From: Mycetocola reblochoni REB411
GTDB lineage: Bacteria; Actinomycetota; Actinomycetes; Actinomycetales; Microbacteriaceae
Length of the DNA stretch: 64,000 nt
Assembly (NCBI RefSeq): GCF_900163835.1
Contig: NZ_FUKR01000036.1
Span: 62,001-126,000, forward strand
Direction: 5' to 3'
Both the position numbers and the translations under genes were made by a program. Below the pieces are notes generated by a model that made no database searches, was not told the origin of the DNA, and worked only from the letters and a program-made list of their open reading frames with translations. Of the stretch, positions 56,002-64,000 are shown piece by piece. Numbering within the stretch: the first letter of the stretch is position 1; each line of letters begins with the position of its first letter.

Positions 56002-57001
56002 CCGCGACCGCTTCGAGGTGATCCCCGTCGGGATCACGCGCGACGGGGCGACCGTGCTCGAGCGGGACGACCCCGAGGCGTTCCGGCTCGACCCGGAGCG
56101 CATGCCGGAGGTCGTCGACAACGGCAGCAGGGTGCGCTGGCCGGAGAAGGTCGGCGACCGCCTGCTGACGGTCGTCGAGGCGGACGGGACGGAGCGCACG
56201 CTCGGACCCGTCGACGTCGTGTTCCCGATCCTGCACGGGCCGTTCGGTGAGGACGGGACCGTGCAGGGCCTCCTGGAGCTGACCGGTCTGCCCTTCGTCG
56301 GCAGCGGCGTGCTCGGCTCGGCGGTGGGCATGGACAAGCACTTCACCAAGACGCTGCTGCGCGATGCGGGCCTCGCCGTCGCCCCGTGGCGGACGGTCAC
56401 CCGGCGCTCCCTCGCCCGCGACCCTCAGCAGGCGGCGCGCGCGCTCGAGGAGCTGGGACTGCCCGTGTTCGTCAAGCCGGCTCGGGCCGGGTCGAGCGTC
56501 GGCGTCAGCCGTGTCGCGTCGGCCGACCAGCTCGACGCCGCGCTCGAGACGGCCTTCGCCGAGGACTCCCGGGTGCTGATCGAGGCGGGCCTGACCGGCC
56601 GCGAGCTGGAGATCGCGGTGCTCGACGGCCGCGACGGCGCCGCACCGCGCACCTCGGTCGCCGGAGAGGTCGTCGTCAGCGGTCGGGACTTCTACGACTT
56701 CGAGGCCAAGTACCTGGGGGCAGACGGCATCACCCTGTCCTGCCCCGCCGAGGTGAGCGAGTCCGAGCTGCGGGAGTTCTCCTCGCTGGCCGTGACGGCG
56801 TTCGAGGCGCTCGACCTCAGCGGCCTCGCCCGCGTGGACGTGTTCCTCACGGCCGACGGCTTCGTCGTCAACGAGGTCAACACGATGCCTGGCTTCACCC
56901 CGATCTCGATGTTCCCCAGCTGTTGGCTGGCCTCGGGCCTGAGCTACCCGGAGCTGATCACCGAGCTCGTCGAGCTCGCGCTGGAGGGCGGCTCGCGCTG
57001 A
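55904..57001 (+). CDS. ddl: D-alanine--D-alanine ligase
   Basis: A 365-residue ATP-grasp enzyme making D-Ala-D-Ala for peptidoglycan. N-terminus VVLFGGRSSEHSISSATAGG, then FPILHGPFGEDGTVQGLLEL, GSGVLGSAVGMDKHFTKTLL, FVKPARAGSSVGVSRV, and VNEVNTMPGFTPISMFP. ATG 55904 has GAGAGG at 8 nt and gives the conserved N-terminus, so the 98-nt overlap with gpsA appears genuine. Confidence 0.96.
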   Translation: MTEKTTVVVLFGGRSSEHSISSATAGGVLGAIDRDRFEVIPVGITRDGATVLERDDPEAFRLDPERMPEVVDNGSRVRWPEKVGDRLLTVVEADGTERTLGPVDVVFPILHGPFGEDGTVQGLLELTGLPFVGSGVLGSAVGMDKHFTKTLLRDAGLAVAPWRTVTRRSLARDPQQAARALEELGLPVFVKPARAGSSVGVSRVASADQLDAALETAFAEDSRVLIEAGLTGRELEIAVLDGRDGAAPRTSVAGEVVVSGRDFYDFEAKYLGADGITLSCPAEVSESELREFSSLAVTAFEALDLSGLARVDVFLTADGFVVNEVNTMPGFTPISMFPSCWLASGLSYPELITELVELALEGGSR

Positions 57002-57026
57002 GCGGAGCCCCTCGGGGCATCGCCGC

Positions 57027-57044
57027 GCGGCCCGACCGGGCCGC
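57027..57044. terminator. Stem-loop between ddl and the DUF3515 gene
   Basis: GCGGCCC (57027-57033), GACC, GGGCCGC (57038-57044) between two convergent genes; usable in both directions. Confidence 0.65.
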
Positions 57045-57049
57045 CGCGC

Positions 57050-57571
57050 TCAGGAGCCGTCGGTCTCCGTGCCGAACAGGTCCTCGGCGCCCACGCAGCC
57101 TCCGGTCGCGGGGATCTGGCCGACGGCGCTGTTGAGGTCGACGATGACGGCCGTGCTGGAGAACGGCTCCTCGCCGTCCTTCGTGTCCCCGTCGAGGTAC
57201 ACCTCGACCGCGGGGCTGCGACCGTAGGTGGTCAGCCGGTAGTACGGGGCCTCGCTCTCGTCGATCACCCAGTCGATGCCGTCGACGTCGACGCACCTGT
57301 CCGTGGTCGGCGCGAGCTCGGGCACGCCGCAGTGCAGCAGGATGCGGGCGTCGCCGTCGTCGCCCCAGGCCCCGGTCGCCTGCGCGTCCGTCTGGATGCG
57401 CGGGAAGCCGCTGACCGACTCGGGGAGCCGGACGGTGACCTCGGCGCAGGCCGGGTCGTTGGCCTCGGGAGCCGCGGTGAGCGTGACGGTTGGACTGCAC
57501 GCGGTCAGGGCGAGGGCGCCGGCGACGGTCGCGATCGCGGTCGCGGTGCGGGCGAGGGTTCGAGCGGTCAT
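57050..57571 (-). CDS. DUF3515-family lipoprotein
   Basis: A 173-residue lipoprotein with a signal and lipobox (GALALTACS), then a domain with two conserved Cys (DPACAEVTVRLPESV; LLHCGVPELAPTTDRC) and VDGIDWVIDESEAPYYRLTTYGR. The family is actinobacterial and of unknown function, often beside ddl and thiL as here. ATG 57571 lies 7 nt after TAGCCT (57579-57584, minus), a predicted leaderless start. Confidence 0.85.
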   Translation of the reverse strand: MTARTLARTATAIATVAGALALTACSPTVTLTAAPEANDPACAEVTVRLPESVSGFPRIQTDAQATGAWGDDGDARILLHCGVPELAPTTDRCVDVDGIDWVIDESEAPYYRLTTYGRSPAVEVYLDGDTKDGEEPFSSTAVIVDLNSAVGQIPATGGCVGAEDLFGTETDGS

Positions 57572-57578
57572 CGACACC

Positions 57579-57588
57579 AGGCTACCGT
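57579..57588. promoter_or_regulatory. Overlapping divergent -10 elements (DUF3515 / thiL)
   Basis: Minus-strand TAGCCT (57579-57584) and plus-strand TACCGT (57583-57588) share the central TA. Each is exactly 7 nt from an ATG (57571 minus, 57596 plus). RNA polymerase could open only one at a time. Confidence 0.6.
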
Positions 57589-57595
57589 TGTCGTC

Positions 57596-58591
57596 ATGGA
57601 TGCTTCCTCCTCCGCGACCGTCGACAGCGCCGGAGAGGCCGCGGTCCTCGACGCGATCCTGCGGGTCCTGCCTGAGCCGTCGGCGCAGCTGCTCGGGCCA
57701 GGCGACGATGCCGCGGTCGTGGCGCAGCCCGACGGCCGCGTCGTGGTGACCACCGATCTCATGGTGGCCGGCCCCGACTTCCGCCTGGCGTGGTCGACCG
57801 GAGGTGACCTCGGCTGGAAGGCCGCGGCGAGCAACCTCGCCGACGTGGCGGCGATGGGCGCGGTCCCCACGGCGCTCGTCGTGGGCCTCGCACTGCCGGG
57901 GGACACGGCCGTGGGGTTCGTCGAGGATCTCGCGCGCGGTCTGGCGGAGGGGTGCCGGGCGATGGCGCCCGGCTGCGGCGTCGTCGGCGGCGACCTCAGC
58001 GTCTCGGACACGCTCACGATCGCGGTGACCGCCTTCGGCGATCTCCAGGGGCGCGCGCCGGTGCGGCGCTCCGGCGCGGGTGTGGGGGACACGGTCGCCC
58101 TTGCCGGCAGGGCCGGGCGCGCGTGCGAGGGGCTCGAGCTGCTGTTCCGTGACGGCGTCGACGCCCAGGGCGTCCCCGATGCGGCCCGCGCCTCCCGGCT
58201 GCGCGCGGAGCGCCCCGAGGCGATCCTGGCGCAGCTGCGCCCCGAGCCGCCGATCGTCGCCGGTCCGGTGGCCGCCCGTGCCGGGGCGACGGCGATGATG
58301 GACGTGTCGGACGGGCTCGCCCGTGACGCGACACGGCTGGCCGCGGCGAGCCGGGTCGCGATCGAGCTCGACCCCGCGCTCCTCGGTGCCTTCGGCGGGG
58401 ACATCGCGCTCGTGCTGCGCGGTGGTGAGGACCACGCGCTGCTGGCGTGCTTCCCGCCGGGCCCGCTGCCCGAGCCGTTCCTCCCGATCGGCTCCGTCGT
58501 CGACGGCCGGGGCGTCCGTGTGGACGGTCGCGCCGTCGGAGCCGACAGCGGGTGGGACCCGTATCGTGCCTGGGACGGCGGGCGCGGCTAG
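57596..58591 (+). CDS. thiL: Thiamine-monophosphate kinase
   Basis: A 331-residue PurM-fold kinase making thiamine diphosphate. Motifs: QLLGPGDDAAVVA, VVTTDLMVAGPDFR, LGWKAAASNLADVAAMGA, GGDLSVSDTLTI, MMDVSDGLARDATRLA and LRGGEDHALLACF. ATG 57596 is predicted leaderless. Its TAG overlaps the convergent rsmD stop within CTAG (58588-58591). Confidence 0.95.
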   Translation: MDASSSATVDSAGEAAVLDAILRVLPEPSAQLLGPGDDAAVVAQPDGRVVVTTDLMVAGPDFRLAWSTGGDLGWKAAASNLADVAAMGAVPTALVVGLALPGDTAVGFVEDLARGLAEGCRAMAPGCGVVGGDLSVSDTLTIAVTAFGDLQGRAPVRRSGAGVGDTVALAGRAGRACEGLELLFRDGVDAQGVPDAARASRLRAERPEAILAQLRPEPPIVAGPVAARAGATAMMDVSDGLARDATRLAAASRVAIELDPALLGAFGGDIALVLRGGEDHALLACFPPGPLPEPFLPIGSVVDGRGVRVDGRAVGADSGWDPYRAWDGGRG

Positions 58592-59160
58592 CTCTCGGCG
58601 CCGGGGAGGGGGCGCTCCGCCCACCACACGGTCGTCTCCCCGTAGCGGCGCTCCCTGACCAGCTCCAGGCCCTCCGGCCAGCTCGGCTCGGGGGACCGCC
58701 GGGACCGTTCGACGACGACGACGCCGTCCGCGGACAGCACCGCCGCCACGCCGCGGAGCTCCTCGGCCAGCTGCTCCTCACCGACGTCGTACGGCGGATC
58801 GATGAGGACGAGGTCGGCCTGCTCGGCCGAGCCGAGGTACGAGGCGACCGGGGCGGCGACGATCCGGGCGCGCTGCGCGCCGAGCAGCCGGTTCACGGCG
58901 GCGGCGTTCGTGCGGCATGCGGCGACGGCGGCAGGGGCGCGCTCGACGAGGACGACGCTCCGCGCCCCGCGACTGAGCGCCTCCAGCCCGAGGGCGCCGG
59001 AGCCCGCGTACAGGTCGAGGACCCGTGCGTCCTCGACCGCCCCCGCTGCGTCGAGGGCGGAGAACAGCGCCTCCCTGACCCGCTCGCTCGTGGGCCGCGT
59101 CCCGCTCTTCGGCACGGTCAGGCTGAGGGAGCGGGCCGTGCCGGCAACGATTCGGGTCAC
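58588..59160 (-). CDS. rsmD: 16S rRNA (guanine(966)-N(2))-methyltransferase
   Basis: A 190-residue SAM methyltransferase: MTRIVAGTARSLSLTVP, RPTSERVREALFSAL, motif I VLDLYAGSGALGLEALSRGA, and catalytic DPPY (LVLIDPPYDVG). The GTG start at 59160 is 6 nt after TATCCT (59167-59172, minus), a predicted leaderless start. Divergent from recG; family neighbours (coaD nearby) fit known order. Confidence 0.94.
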   Translation of the reverse strand: MTRIVAGTARSLSLTVPKSGTRPTSERVREALFSALDAAGAVEDARVLDLYAGSGALGLEALSRGARSVVLVERAPAAVAACRTNAAAVNRLLGAQRARIVAAPVASYLGSAEQADLVLIDPPYDVGEEQLAEELRGVAAVLSADGVVVVERSRRSPEPSWPEGLELVRERRYGETTVWWAERPLPGAES

Positions 59161-59224
59161 CCGTCAAGGATACGGCGGCCGGGGAGCGGTCCGGTGCGTC
59201 GGGGGTGCGGCCTAGAATCGTCGC

Positions 59225-61423
59225 ATGGCTGCCGCGTCCCTCGACGACCGCCTGAGCTCGCTCGTCGGCGGGCGCACGGCGTCGGCCCTCGAGCGCGCCT
59301 TCGGGATGACCAGGGTGGGTGATCTGCTCGAGCACTACCCGCGTCGCTACGCCCGCAGGGGGGAGCTCACGGCGATCGGCAGCGTCCCGCTGGGGGAGCC
59401 GGTCACGCTCGTCGCCGAGGTCCTCGAGGTCCGCGAGCGGCCGATGCGCCAGCGCAGGGGGTCGCTGCTCGAGGTGAAGATCTCGGACGGCCACGGCATC
59501 CTCACCCTGACCTTCTTCAACCAGGCGTGGCGGGCGAAGGAGCTCGTCCCCGGTGCGCGCGGCATGTTCGCGGGCAAGGCCAGCGAGTACCGCGGCGCCG
59601 TGCAGCTGTCGCACCCGGACTACGAGCTGTTCAGCCCTGACGACGCCCCCGCCGTGGCGGACGGCGCCACGGGAGCGGACGCCTGGGCGATGGAGCCGAT
59701 CCCGATCTACGCGGCGACGTCGACGGTCTCCAGCTGGCAGATCCAGAAGGCGGTCGGCGTGGTGCTCGACGCACTGCCCGCGCTGGACGACCCGCTTCCG
59801 GGCTCCGTCGTCGCGGGCGAGGCTCTGCTGCCGTTCCGCGATGCCCTCGAGGGGGTGCACCGACCCCTCGACGACGCGTCGTGGAAGCGCGCACGCGCCA
59901 CGCTGCGCTTCCACGAGGCGTTCCTGCTGCAGCTCGGCCTCGTGCAGGCGCGCCGTCGCCAGCAGGCCCACCCCGCCCGGCCCCGGCCGCTCGTTCCCGG
60001 CGGGCTCCGCGACCGCTTCGACGGCGCGCTTGGCTTCGAGCTCACCGGCGACCAGACCGCGGTCGGCGACGAGATCGCCGGCGAGCTCGCGCGGCCCCAC
60101 CCGATGAACAGGCTCGTCCAGGGAGAGGTCGGCTCGGGCAAGACCCTCGTCGCTCTCAGGGCCATGCTCCAGGTGGCGCAGGACGGCGGCCAGGCGGCGC
60201 TCCTCGCCCCGACGGAGGTCCTCGCCCATCAGCACCTCGGCTCCATCGCGCGCGCCCTCGGTCCCGACCTCTCCGCTGAGCTCGGCCCGGTGCTGCTGAC
60301 GGGAAGCATGCCCGTCGCCGAGCGCAAGCGCGCTCTCCTGCGCATCGTGTCGGGGCAGGCGCGCATCGTGGTCGGCACCCACGCCCTCCTGGCCGACCGG
60401 GTCAGCTTCGCCGACCTGGGGCTCGTCGTCGTCGACGAGCAGCATCGCTTCGGCGTGGAGCAGCGCGACACGCTGAGGGCGAAGGCGGCGATGCCTCCGC
60501 ACCTGCTCGTCCTCACCGCGACCCCGATCCCGCGGACCGTCGCCATGACGGTGTTCGGCGACCTCGACATCTCCACCATCCGCGAGCTGCCGCGCGGCCG
60601 TGCCGGGATCTCCACCTTCACGGTGCCGCTGGCCGAGCGGCCGGGGTGGGAGCCGCGCGTCTGGCAGCGCATCGCGGAGGAGGTCGCGGCGGGACGCCAG
60701 GCTTTCGTCGTGTGCCCCGCGATCGAGCCGGGACAGGCCGAGCACGGCCAGGGTGACGACGCCAGGGACGACACCGCGGAGGAACACACCGGTCAGGGGC
60801 CCGCCCGTCCGCCCGCGACGGTGGTGCAGACGGTCGAGGAGCTGCGGGCGAATCCGGCGACGGCGGCGTTGCGCATCGCCGCGCTGCACGGACGGATGGG
60901 CTCGGACGAGAAGGACGCGGTCATGCGGCGCTTCGCCGCGGGGGAGCTCGACGTCCTCGTCGCCACGACCGTCATCGAGGTCGGGGTCGACGTGCCCAAC
61001 GCGACGGTGATGGTGGTCAGGGACGCGGACCGCTTCGGCGTCTCCCAGCTGCACCAGCTGCGCGGGCGGATCGGGCGGGGGAGGCATGCCGGGGTGTGCC
61101 TGCTCGTCACCGCGGCCGAGCCGGACACCCTCGCCAGGGAGCGGGTCGACGCGGTCGCGGCGACGACGGACGGTTTCGAGCTGGCTCGCGTCGACCTGGA
61201 GCTGCGCCGCGAGGGCGACGTGTTGGGCACCCGCCAGTCGGGGGGCCGCTCGGGGCTCCGGCTGCTCAGGGTCGCCAGTGACGGGGAGCTCATCGGCCGG
61301 GCGAGGGAGCGCGCGAGCGAGGTGCTGGACGGCGACACCGAGCTCGAGTCCCACCCGCGGCTGGCCGCGGCGCTGCAGCGCCGTCTCGACGAGTCCGACC
61401 GCGAGGCGCTGACGCGGGGCTGA
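59225..61423 (+). CDS. recG: ATP-dependent DNA helicase RecG
   Basis: A 732-residue superfamily 2 helicase that remodels stalled forks and Holliday junctions. The wedge/OB domain is at about 60-160 (VTLVAEVLEVRERPMRQRR), with Walker A VQGEVGSGKTLVALRAM, the DEAH-box variant VVVDEQHRFGVEQRD, LTATPIPRT, and the C-terminal QLRGRIGRGRHAGVCLLV with the following TRCF-like hairpin. ATG 59225 lies 6 nt after TAGAAT (59213-59218), a predicted leaderless start. A poorly conserved acidic insert (about 500-535) interrupts the C-terminal helicase domain. Confidence 0.96.
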   Translation: MAAASLDDRLSSLVGGRTASALERAFGMTRVGDLLEHYPRRYARRGELTAIGSVPLGEPVTLVAEVLEVRERPMRQRRGSLLEVKISDGHGILTLTFFNQAWRAKELVPGARGMFAGKASEYRGAVQLSHPDYELFSPDDAPAVADGATGADAWAMEPIPIYAATSTVSSWQIQKAVGVVLDALPALDDPLPGSVVAGEALLPFRDALEGVHRPLDDASWKRARATLRFHEAFLLQLGLVQARRRQQAHPARPRPLVPGGLRDRFDGALGFELTGDQTAVGDEIAGELARPHPMNRLVQGEVGSGKTLVALRAMLQVAQDGGQAALLAPTEVLAHQHLGSIARALGPDLSAELGPVLLTGSMPVAERKRALLRIVSGQARIVVGTHALLADRVSFADLGLVVVDEQHRFGVEQRDTLRAKAAMPPHLLVLTATPIPRTVAMTVFGDLDISTIRELPRGRAGISTFTVPLAERPGWEPRVWQRIAEEVAAGRQAFVVCPAIEPGQAEHGQGDDARDDTAEEHTGQGPARPPATVVQTVEELRANPATAALRIAALHGRMGSDEKDAVMRRFAAGELDVLVATTVIEVGVDVPNATVMVVRDADRFGVSQLHQLRGRIGRGRHAGVCLLVTAAEPDTLARERVDAVAATTDGFELARVDLELRREGDVLGTRQSGGRSGLRLLRVASDGELIGRARERASEVLDGDTELESHPRLAAALQRRLDESDREALTRG

Positions 61424-61507
61424 CCGCGCCGCGTCACGCGTCGACGGGGCACGGTCGGGCACCGTCGACACGCGCTCCCGCCGACCCCGCGCACTAGGCT
61501 GGCCGTC

Positions 61508-61990
61508 ATGGACAGGATCGCCGTCGTGCCCGGATCGTTCGACCCCATCACCCTGGGTCACCTCGACGTCATCGAGCGCGCGACGCGCCTCTACGACACC
61601 GTGCACGTGCTGGTGGTGCACAACCCCCGCAAGTCGCCGCTGCTCGGCGTCGAGGAGCGCGTGCGGCTGGTCGAGCGGTCGCTCGCCGAGCGCGGGGTGG
61701 ACGCCGGCGTCGTCGTCGCGTCCTGGAGCGAGGGGCTCCTCGTCGACTACGTGCGCCAGGTCGGCGCGCAGGTGCTCATCAAGGGCATCCGATCCCAGGT
61801 CGACGTCGTCTACGAGACGCCGATGGCGCTGGTGAACCGCGACCTCGCGGGGGTCGAGACGGTGTTCCTGCTGCCCGACCCGGCACACGCCGTCGTGTCG
61901 AGCTCGCTCGTGCGGCAGGTCTCCGCGCTCGGCGGGGACATCGGACCCTACGTGACGGTCGCCGTCAGGGACGCGCTGGAGGGACGATGA
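61508..61990 (+). CDS. coaD: Phosphopantetheine adenylyltransferase
   Basis: A 160-residue nucleotidyltransferase of CoA synthesis. N-terminal [20 protein letters not shown] (T/HxGH motif), then [35 protein letters not shown] and [23 protein letters not shown] 61508 is 7 nt after TAGGCT (61495-61500), predicted leaderless. Overlaps the MoxR gene by 4 nt. Confidence 0.96.
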   Translation: MDRIAVVPGSFDPITLGHLDVIERATRLYDTVHVLVVHNPRKSPLLGVEERVRLVERSLAERGVDAGVVVASWSEGLLVDYVRQVGAQVLIKGIRSQVDVVYETPMALVNRDLAGVETVFLLPDPAHAVVSSSLVRQVSALGGDIGPYVTVAVRDALEGR

Positions 61991-63012
61991 GCGCGGAACG
62001 GGGCGACGCGCACGACGACAGGACCGCGCCGGTCGAGGCCGCAGAGGCGGCGGCCGCCGTGACCGGTCTGGACGACGACACCGCCAGACGGATCGTCGGC
62101 GAGGTCGTGTCCCGTGTGGGCACGGTCGTCGACGGCAAGGACGACGTCATCACCCTCGCCGCCGTCGTCCTCCTCGCCGAGGGGCATCTGCTCGTCGAGG
62201 ACGTGCCCGGTGTCGGCAAGACGGTCCTCGCCCGCGCGTTCGCGAAGGCGATCGGCGGTCGGGTCAGCCGGATCCAGTTCACCCCCGACCTGCTGCCGAG
62301 CGACGTGACCGGTGTCACCACCTACCACCGCGACACGTCCCGGTTCGAGTTCGTCCCCGGGCCGGTGTTCGCGAACATCGTCATCGGCGACGAGATCAAC
62401 CGCGCCTCGCCGAAGACCCAGTCCGCCCTGCTGGAGTGCATGGCGGAGCGGCAGGTCACCGTCGACGGCACCTCCCACCCGCTGCCGCGGCCGTTCACCG
62501 TCTTCGCCACGCAGAACCCGATCGAGATGGAGGGGACGTTCCCCCTGCCCGAGGCGCAGCGCGACCGCTTCATGGCGCGCGTGTCGATGGGCTACCCCGA
62601 CGTGGACTCGGAGGCCGCCCTCGTCGCGGCCAGGGCGAGGCGGAACCCGCTCGACGCGCTCGAGCCGGTCACCGATGCGCGCCAGTTCGCGCTCGTCGTC
62701 GCGCGCGTGCACGAGGTGTTCGTCGCCGATGCGGTCACGCGCTACGCCGTCGACCTCGTCAGGGCGACGAGGGAGCACCCCGAGGTCAGGGTCGGCGCGA
62801 GCCCGCGCGCGACGCTGCACCTCGTCCACGCCGCACGGGCACTCGCGTTCGTGTCCGGCCGGGGCTTCGTCGTCCCTGAGGACGTCATCGGGCTCGCGGA
62901 CGCCGTGCTGGCGCATCGGCTGGTCCTCGCCGACAGGGGAGCTGACGAGCGGGAGGCGCTGCGCATCGTCGCGGAATGCCGTGCGTCGGTCCCCGTCCCC
63001 CGGGGGCGCTGA
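61987..63012 (+). CDS. MoxR-family AAA+ ATPase
   Basis: A 341-residue AAA+ chaperone-like ATPase. Walker [21 protein letters not shown], Walker [21 protein letters not shown], sensor [20 protein letters not shown], then the helical lid. MoxR proteins paired with DUF58 (next gene) and VWA proteins are thought to activate metal-dependent or surface proteins. The start overlaps the coaD stop by 4 nt. Confidence 0.93.
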   Translation: MSAERGDAHDDRTAPVEAAEAAAAVTGLDDDTARRIVGEVVSRVGTVVDGKDDVITLAAVVLLAEGHLLVEDVPGVGKTVLARAFAKAIGGRVSRIQFTPDLLPSDVTGVTTYHRDTSRFEFVPGPVFANIVIGDEINRASPKTQSALLECMAERQVTVDGTSHPLPRPFTVFATQNPIEMEGTFPLPEAQRDRFMARVSMGYPDVDSEAALVAARARRNPLDALEPVTDARQFALVVARVHEVFVADAVTRYAVDLVRATREHPEVRVGASPRATLHLVHAARALAFVSGRGFVVPEDVIGLADAVLAHRLVLADRGADEREALRIVAECRASVPVPRGR

Positions 63013-63015
63013 GTC

Positions 63016-64000
63016 GTGGGCGTCGGCGCGCCCGCACGGGGACGCCGCTGGCGGCTGACGGGGCGCGGCTGGACGCTGCTCGTCGCCGGCGCGGGGCTGC
63101 TCGGTGCGTGGGCCGTCACGCACCGGGCGGAGCTGCTGTTCCTCGGCGCGCTCGCCGTGCTCCTTCCCGTGGCCGGGGTGCTGTTCACCCTCAGGCCCGC
63201 ATCGGGGGCTGAGCCCTCGCGCCGGCTGAACACCCGGCACGGCGCCCCGTTCGTCGGCGTCGAGGCCCTGCTCGTCCATCCCGACGACGGGGCCGACTGG
63301 TTCGACACCTTCCCCGAGGAGTGGGTCGTCGACCGTGTCGGCGACCGGGTCAGCGCGCTGCCCGTGCACAGGGGCGTCGTCGTCCTGGGGCCCGTCGTCA
63401 GGGTCGACGTCGACCCCTTCGGGACGGTCGGCGTGCGCAGCGAGCACGGCAGGTCGACGGAGTTCGTCGTCTGGCCCGAGGTGATCCCCGGCGCCCGCGT
63501 GCCCTCCGCGCGGTTCCACTCCGAGCCGGGTCGCCGGTTCCGCGCCGGCAGCGGGCAGGACGAGGTCGGCGTGCGCGAGTACCGCGCGGGAGACCCGCTG
63601 CGCCAGGTGCACTGGAAGCAGACGGCCCACAGGGACGAGCTCATGGTGCGGGAGACGAACGCCGAGCAGCGCGTGCGCCTCCGGCTGTTCCTCGTCGTCC
63701 CGGCGGCGACGGCGGACAGGGAGGCCGAGGAGGCGGTCGCGCTGGTGGCGAGCGTCGCCGACGAGTCGCTCGCGTCAGGGGTCGACGTCGAGATCCACCT
63801 CGGTACGGCGGTGCCGACGTTCTCGGCCGCGGAGCGCTCGGGGATGCTCACGGCGCTGGCCCGTCTGGACGTCCGCGCGGGGATCATGCCGACGGCCAGG
63901 CTGCGGGCCGACGACGTGTGCGTGACGACGGCGGACCCCGACGGCTTGCCCGGCGCGGGTGTGACGGTGCTCGCCGTCGCTCACGCCGATGCCGCCGTGC
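63016..64000 (+). CDS. DUF58-domain membrane protein (5' part)
   Basis: The frame runs open from GTG 63016 to the window end (328 codons), 3 nt after the MoxR stop. Two hydrophobic helices at about 19-36 and 43-62, then a beta-rich region and the DUF58 core EYRAGDPLRQVHWKQTAHRD, followed by a VWA-like fold. MoxR-DUF58 pairs occur across bacteria, usually followed by a transglutaminase-like gene, which would lie outside the window. The partial end is why no stop is seen. Confidence 0.88.
   Translation, partial: MGVGAPARGRRWRLTGRGWTLLVAGAGLLGAWAVTHRAELLFLGALAVLLPVAGVLFTLRPASGAEPSRRLNTRHGAPFVGVEALLVHPDDGADWFDTFPEEWVVDRVGDRVSALPVHRGVVVLGPVVRVDVDPFGTVGVRSEHGRSTEFVVWPEVIPGARVPSARFHSEPGRRFRAGSGQDEVGVREYRAGDPLRQVHWKQTAHRDELMVRETNAEQRVRLRLFLVVPAATADREAEEAVALVASVADESLASGVDVEIHLGTAVPTFSAAERSGMLTALARLDVRAGIMPTARLRADDVCVTTADPDGLPGAGVTVLAVAHADAAV

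Noticed and set aside
58778-61888. A 1036-codon minus-strand open frame opposite recG and coaD
   Set aside because: It is antisense to well-conserved genes, and its Arg/Asp/Val-rich translation is what GC-rich codons give in reverse. No motif or ribosome binding site.

Overview
The window is high-GC DNA (about 70% by eye) from an actinobacterium, most likely the family Microbacteriaceae (order Micrococcales). The indicators are a prfB-ftsE-ftsX-smpB-ssrA cluster, a prfB with no programmed frameshift, a long GapB-type GAPDH, an actinobacterial Tad pilus locus, separate leuCD and leuB-ilvE operons, and many genes whose start codon lies 6-7 nt after a -10 hexamer (leaderless mRNAs). Genus cannot be fixed from the sequence alone. 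No insertion sequence, integrase, prophage, rRNA or CRISPR array was seen. Most of the window is core chromosome; the most accessory-looking part is 41.8-48.2 kb.

Layout. 0-1.2 kb: 5' end of a metal-binding lipoprotein gene and tRNA-Leu(UAG), both minus. 1.2-6.2 kb: a compact Tad pilus operon (tadA, tadB, tadC, a pilin-like gene, two TadE-like genes and one TadG-like gene), nearly all joined by 4-nt overlaps. 6.4-12.2 kb: prfB, ftsE, ftsX, smpB, a convergent secreted coiled-coil/transglycosylase gene that may be the FtsEX-controlled hydrolase, and tmRNA. 12.4-19.8 kb: a small membrane protein, GAPDH, and a tripartite tricarboxylate transporter (tctCBA) divergent from its presumed two-component system. 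19.8-25.9 kb: histidinol-phosphatase-like gene, tRNA-Lys, Nei-type glycosylase, small unknowns, a sugar isomerase-like protein and otsA-otsB.

25.9-39.1 kb is a branched-chain amino acid region: ilvD, ilvB-ilvN-ilvC, two small membrane proteins, serA, a TetR/MFS efflux pair with a readable operator, then leuB-ilvE-FAH. 39.2-48.3 kb runs from gltX through a thioredoxin-reductase-like gene and tRNA-Gln to tRNA-Glu. Between the two tRNAs sit a cupin-XRE regulator divergent from a flavin oxidoreductase/SAM-methyltransferase fusion, a metallo-hydrolase, a secreted alkaline phosphatase with a WxL-like tail, and a DUF916-type membrane-anchored partner.

48.3-52.7 kb: a yybP-ykoY-like manganese riboswitch with terC, a DUF488 gene, and leuCD preceded by a leaderless leucine-codon leader peptide and an overlapping hairpin. 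52.7-64 kb: envelope and housekeeping genes (murA, plsC, gpsA, ddl, a DUF3515 lipoprotein, thiL, rsmD, recG, coaD) and the start of a MoxR-DUF58 operon that leaves the window.

Recurring architecture: twelve genes with predicted leaderless starts, three convergent gene pairs that share a CTAG tetranucleotide as both stop codons, GC-rich bidirectional terminators, and several short tandem repeats in intergenic gaps.
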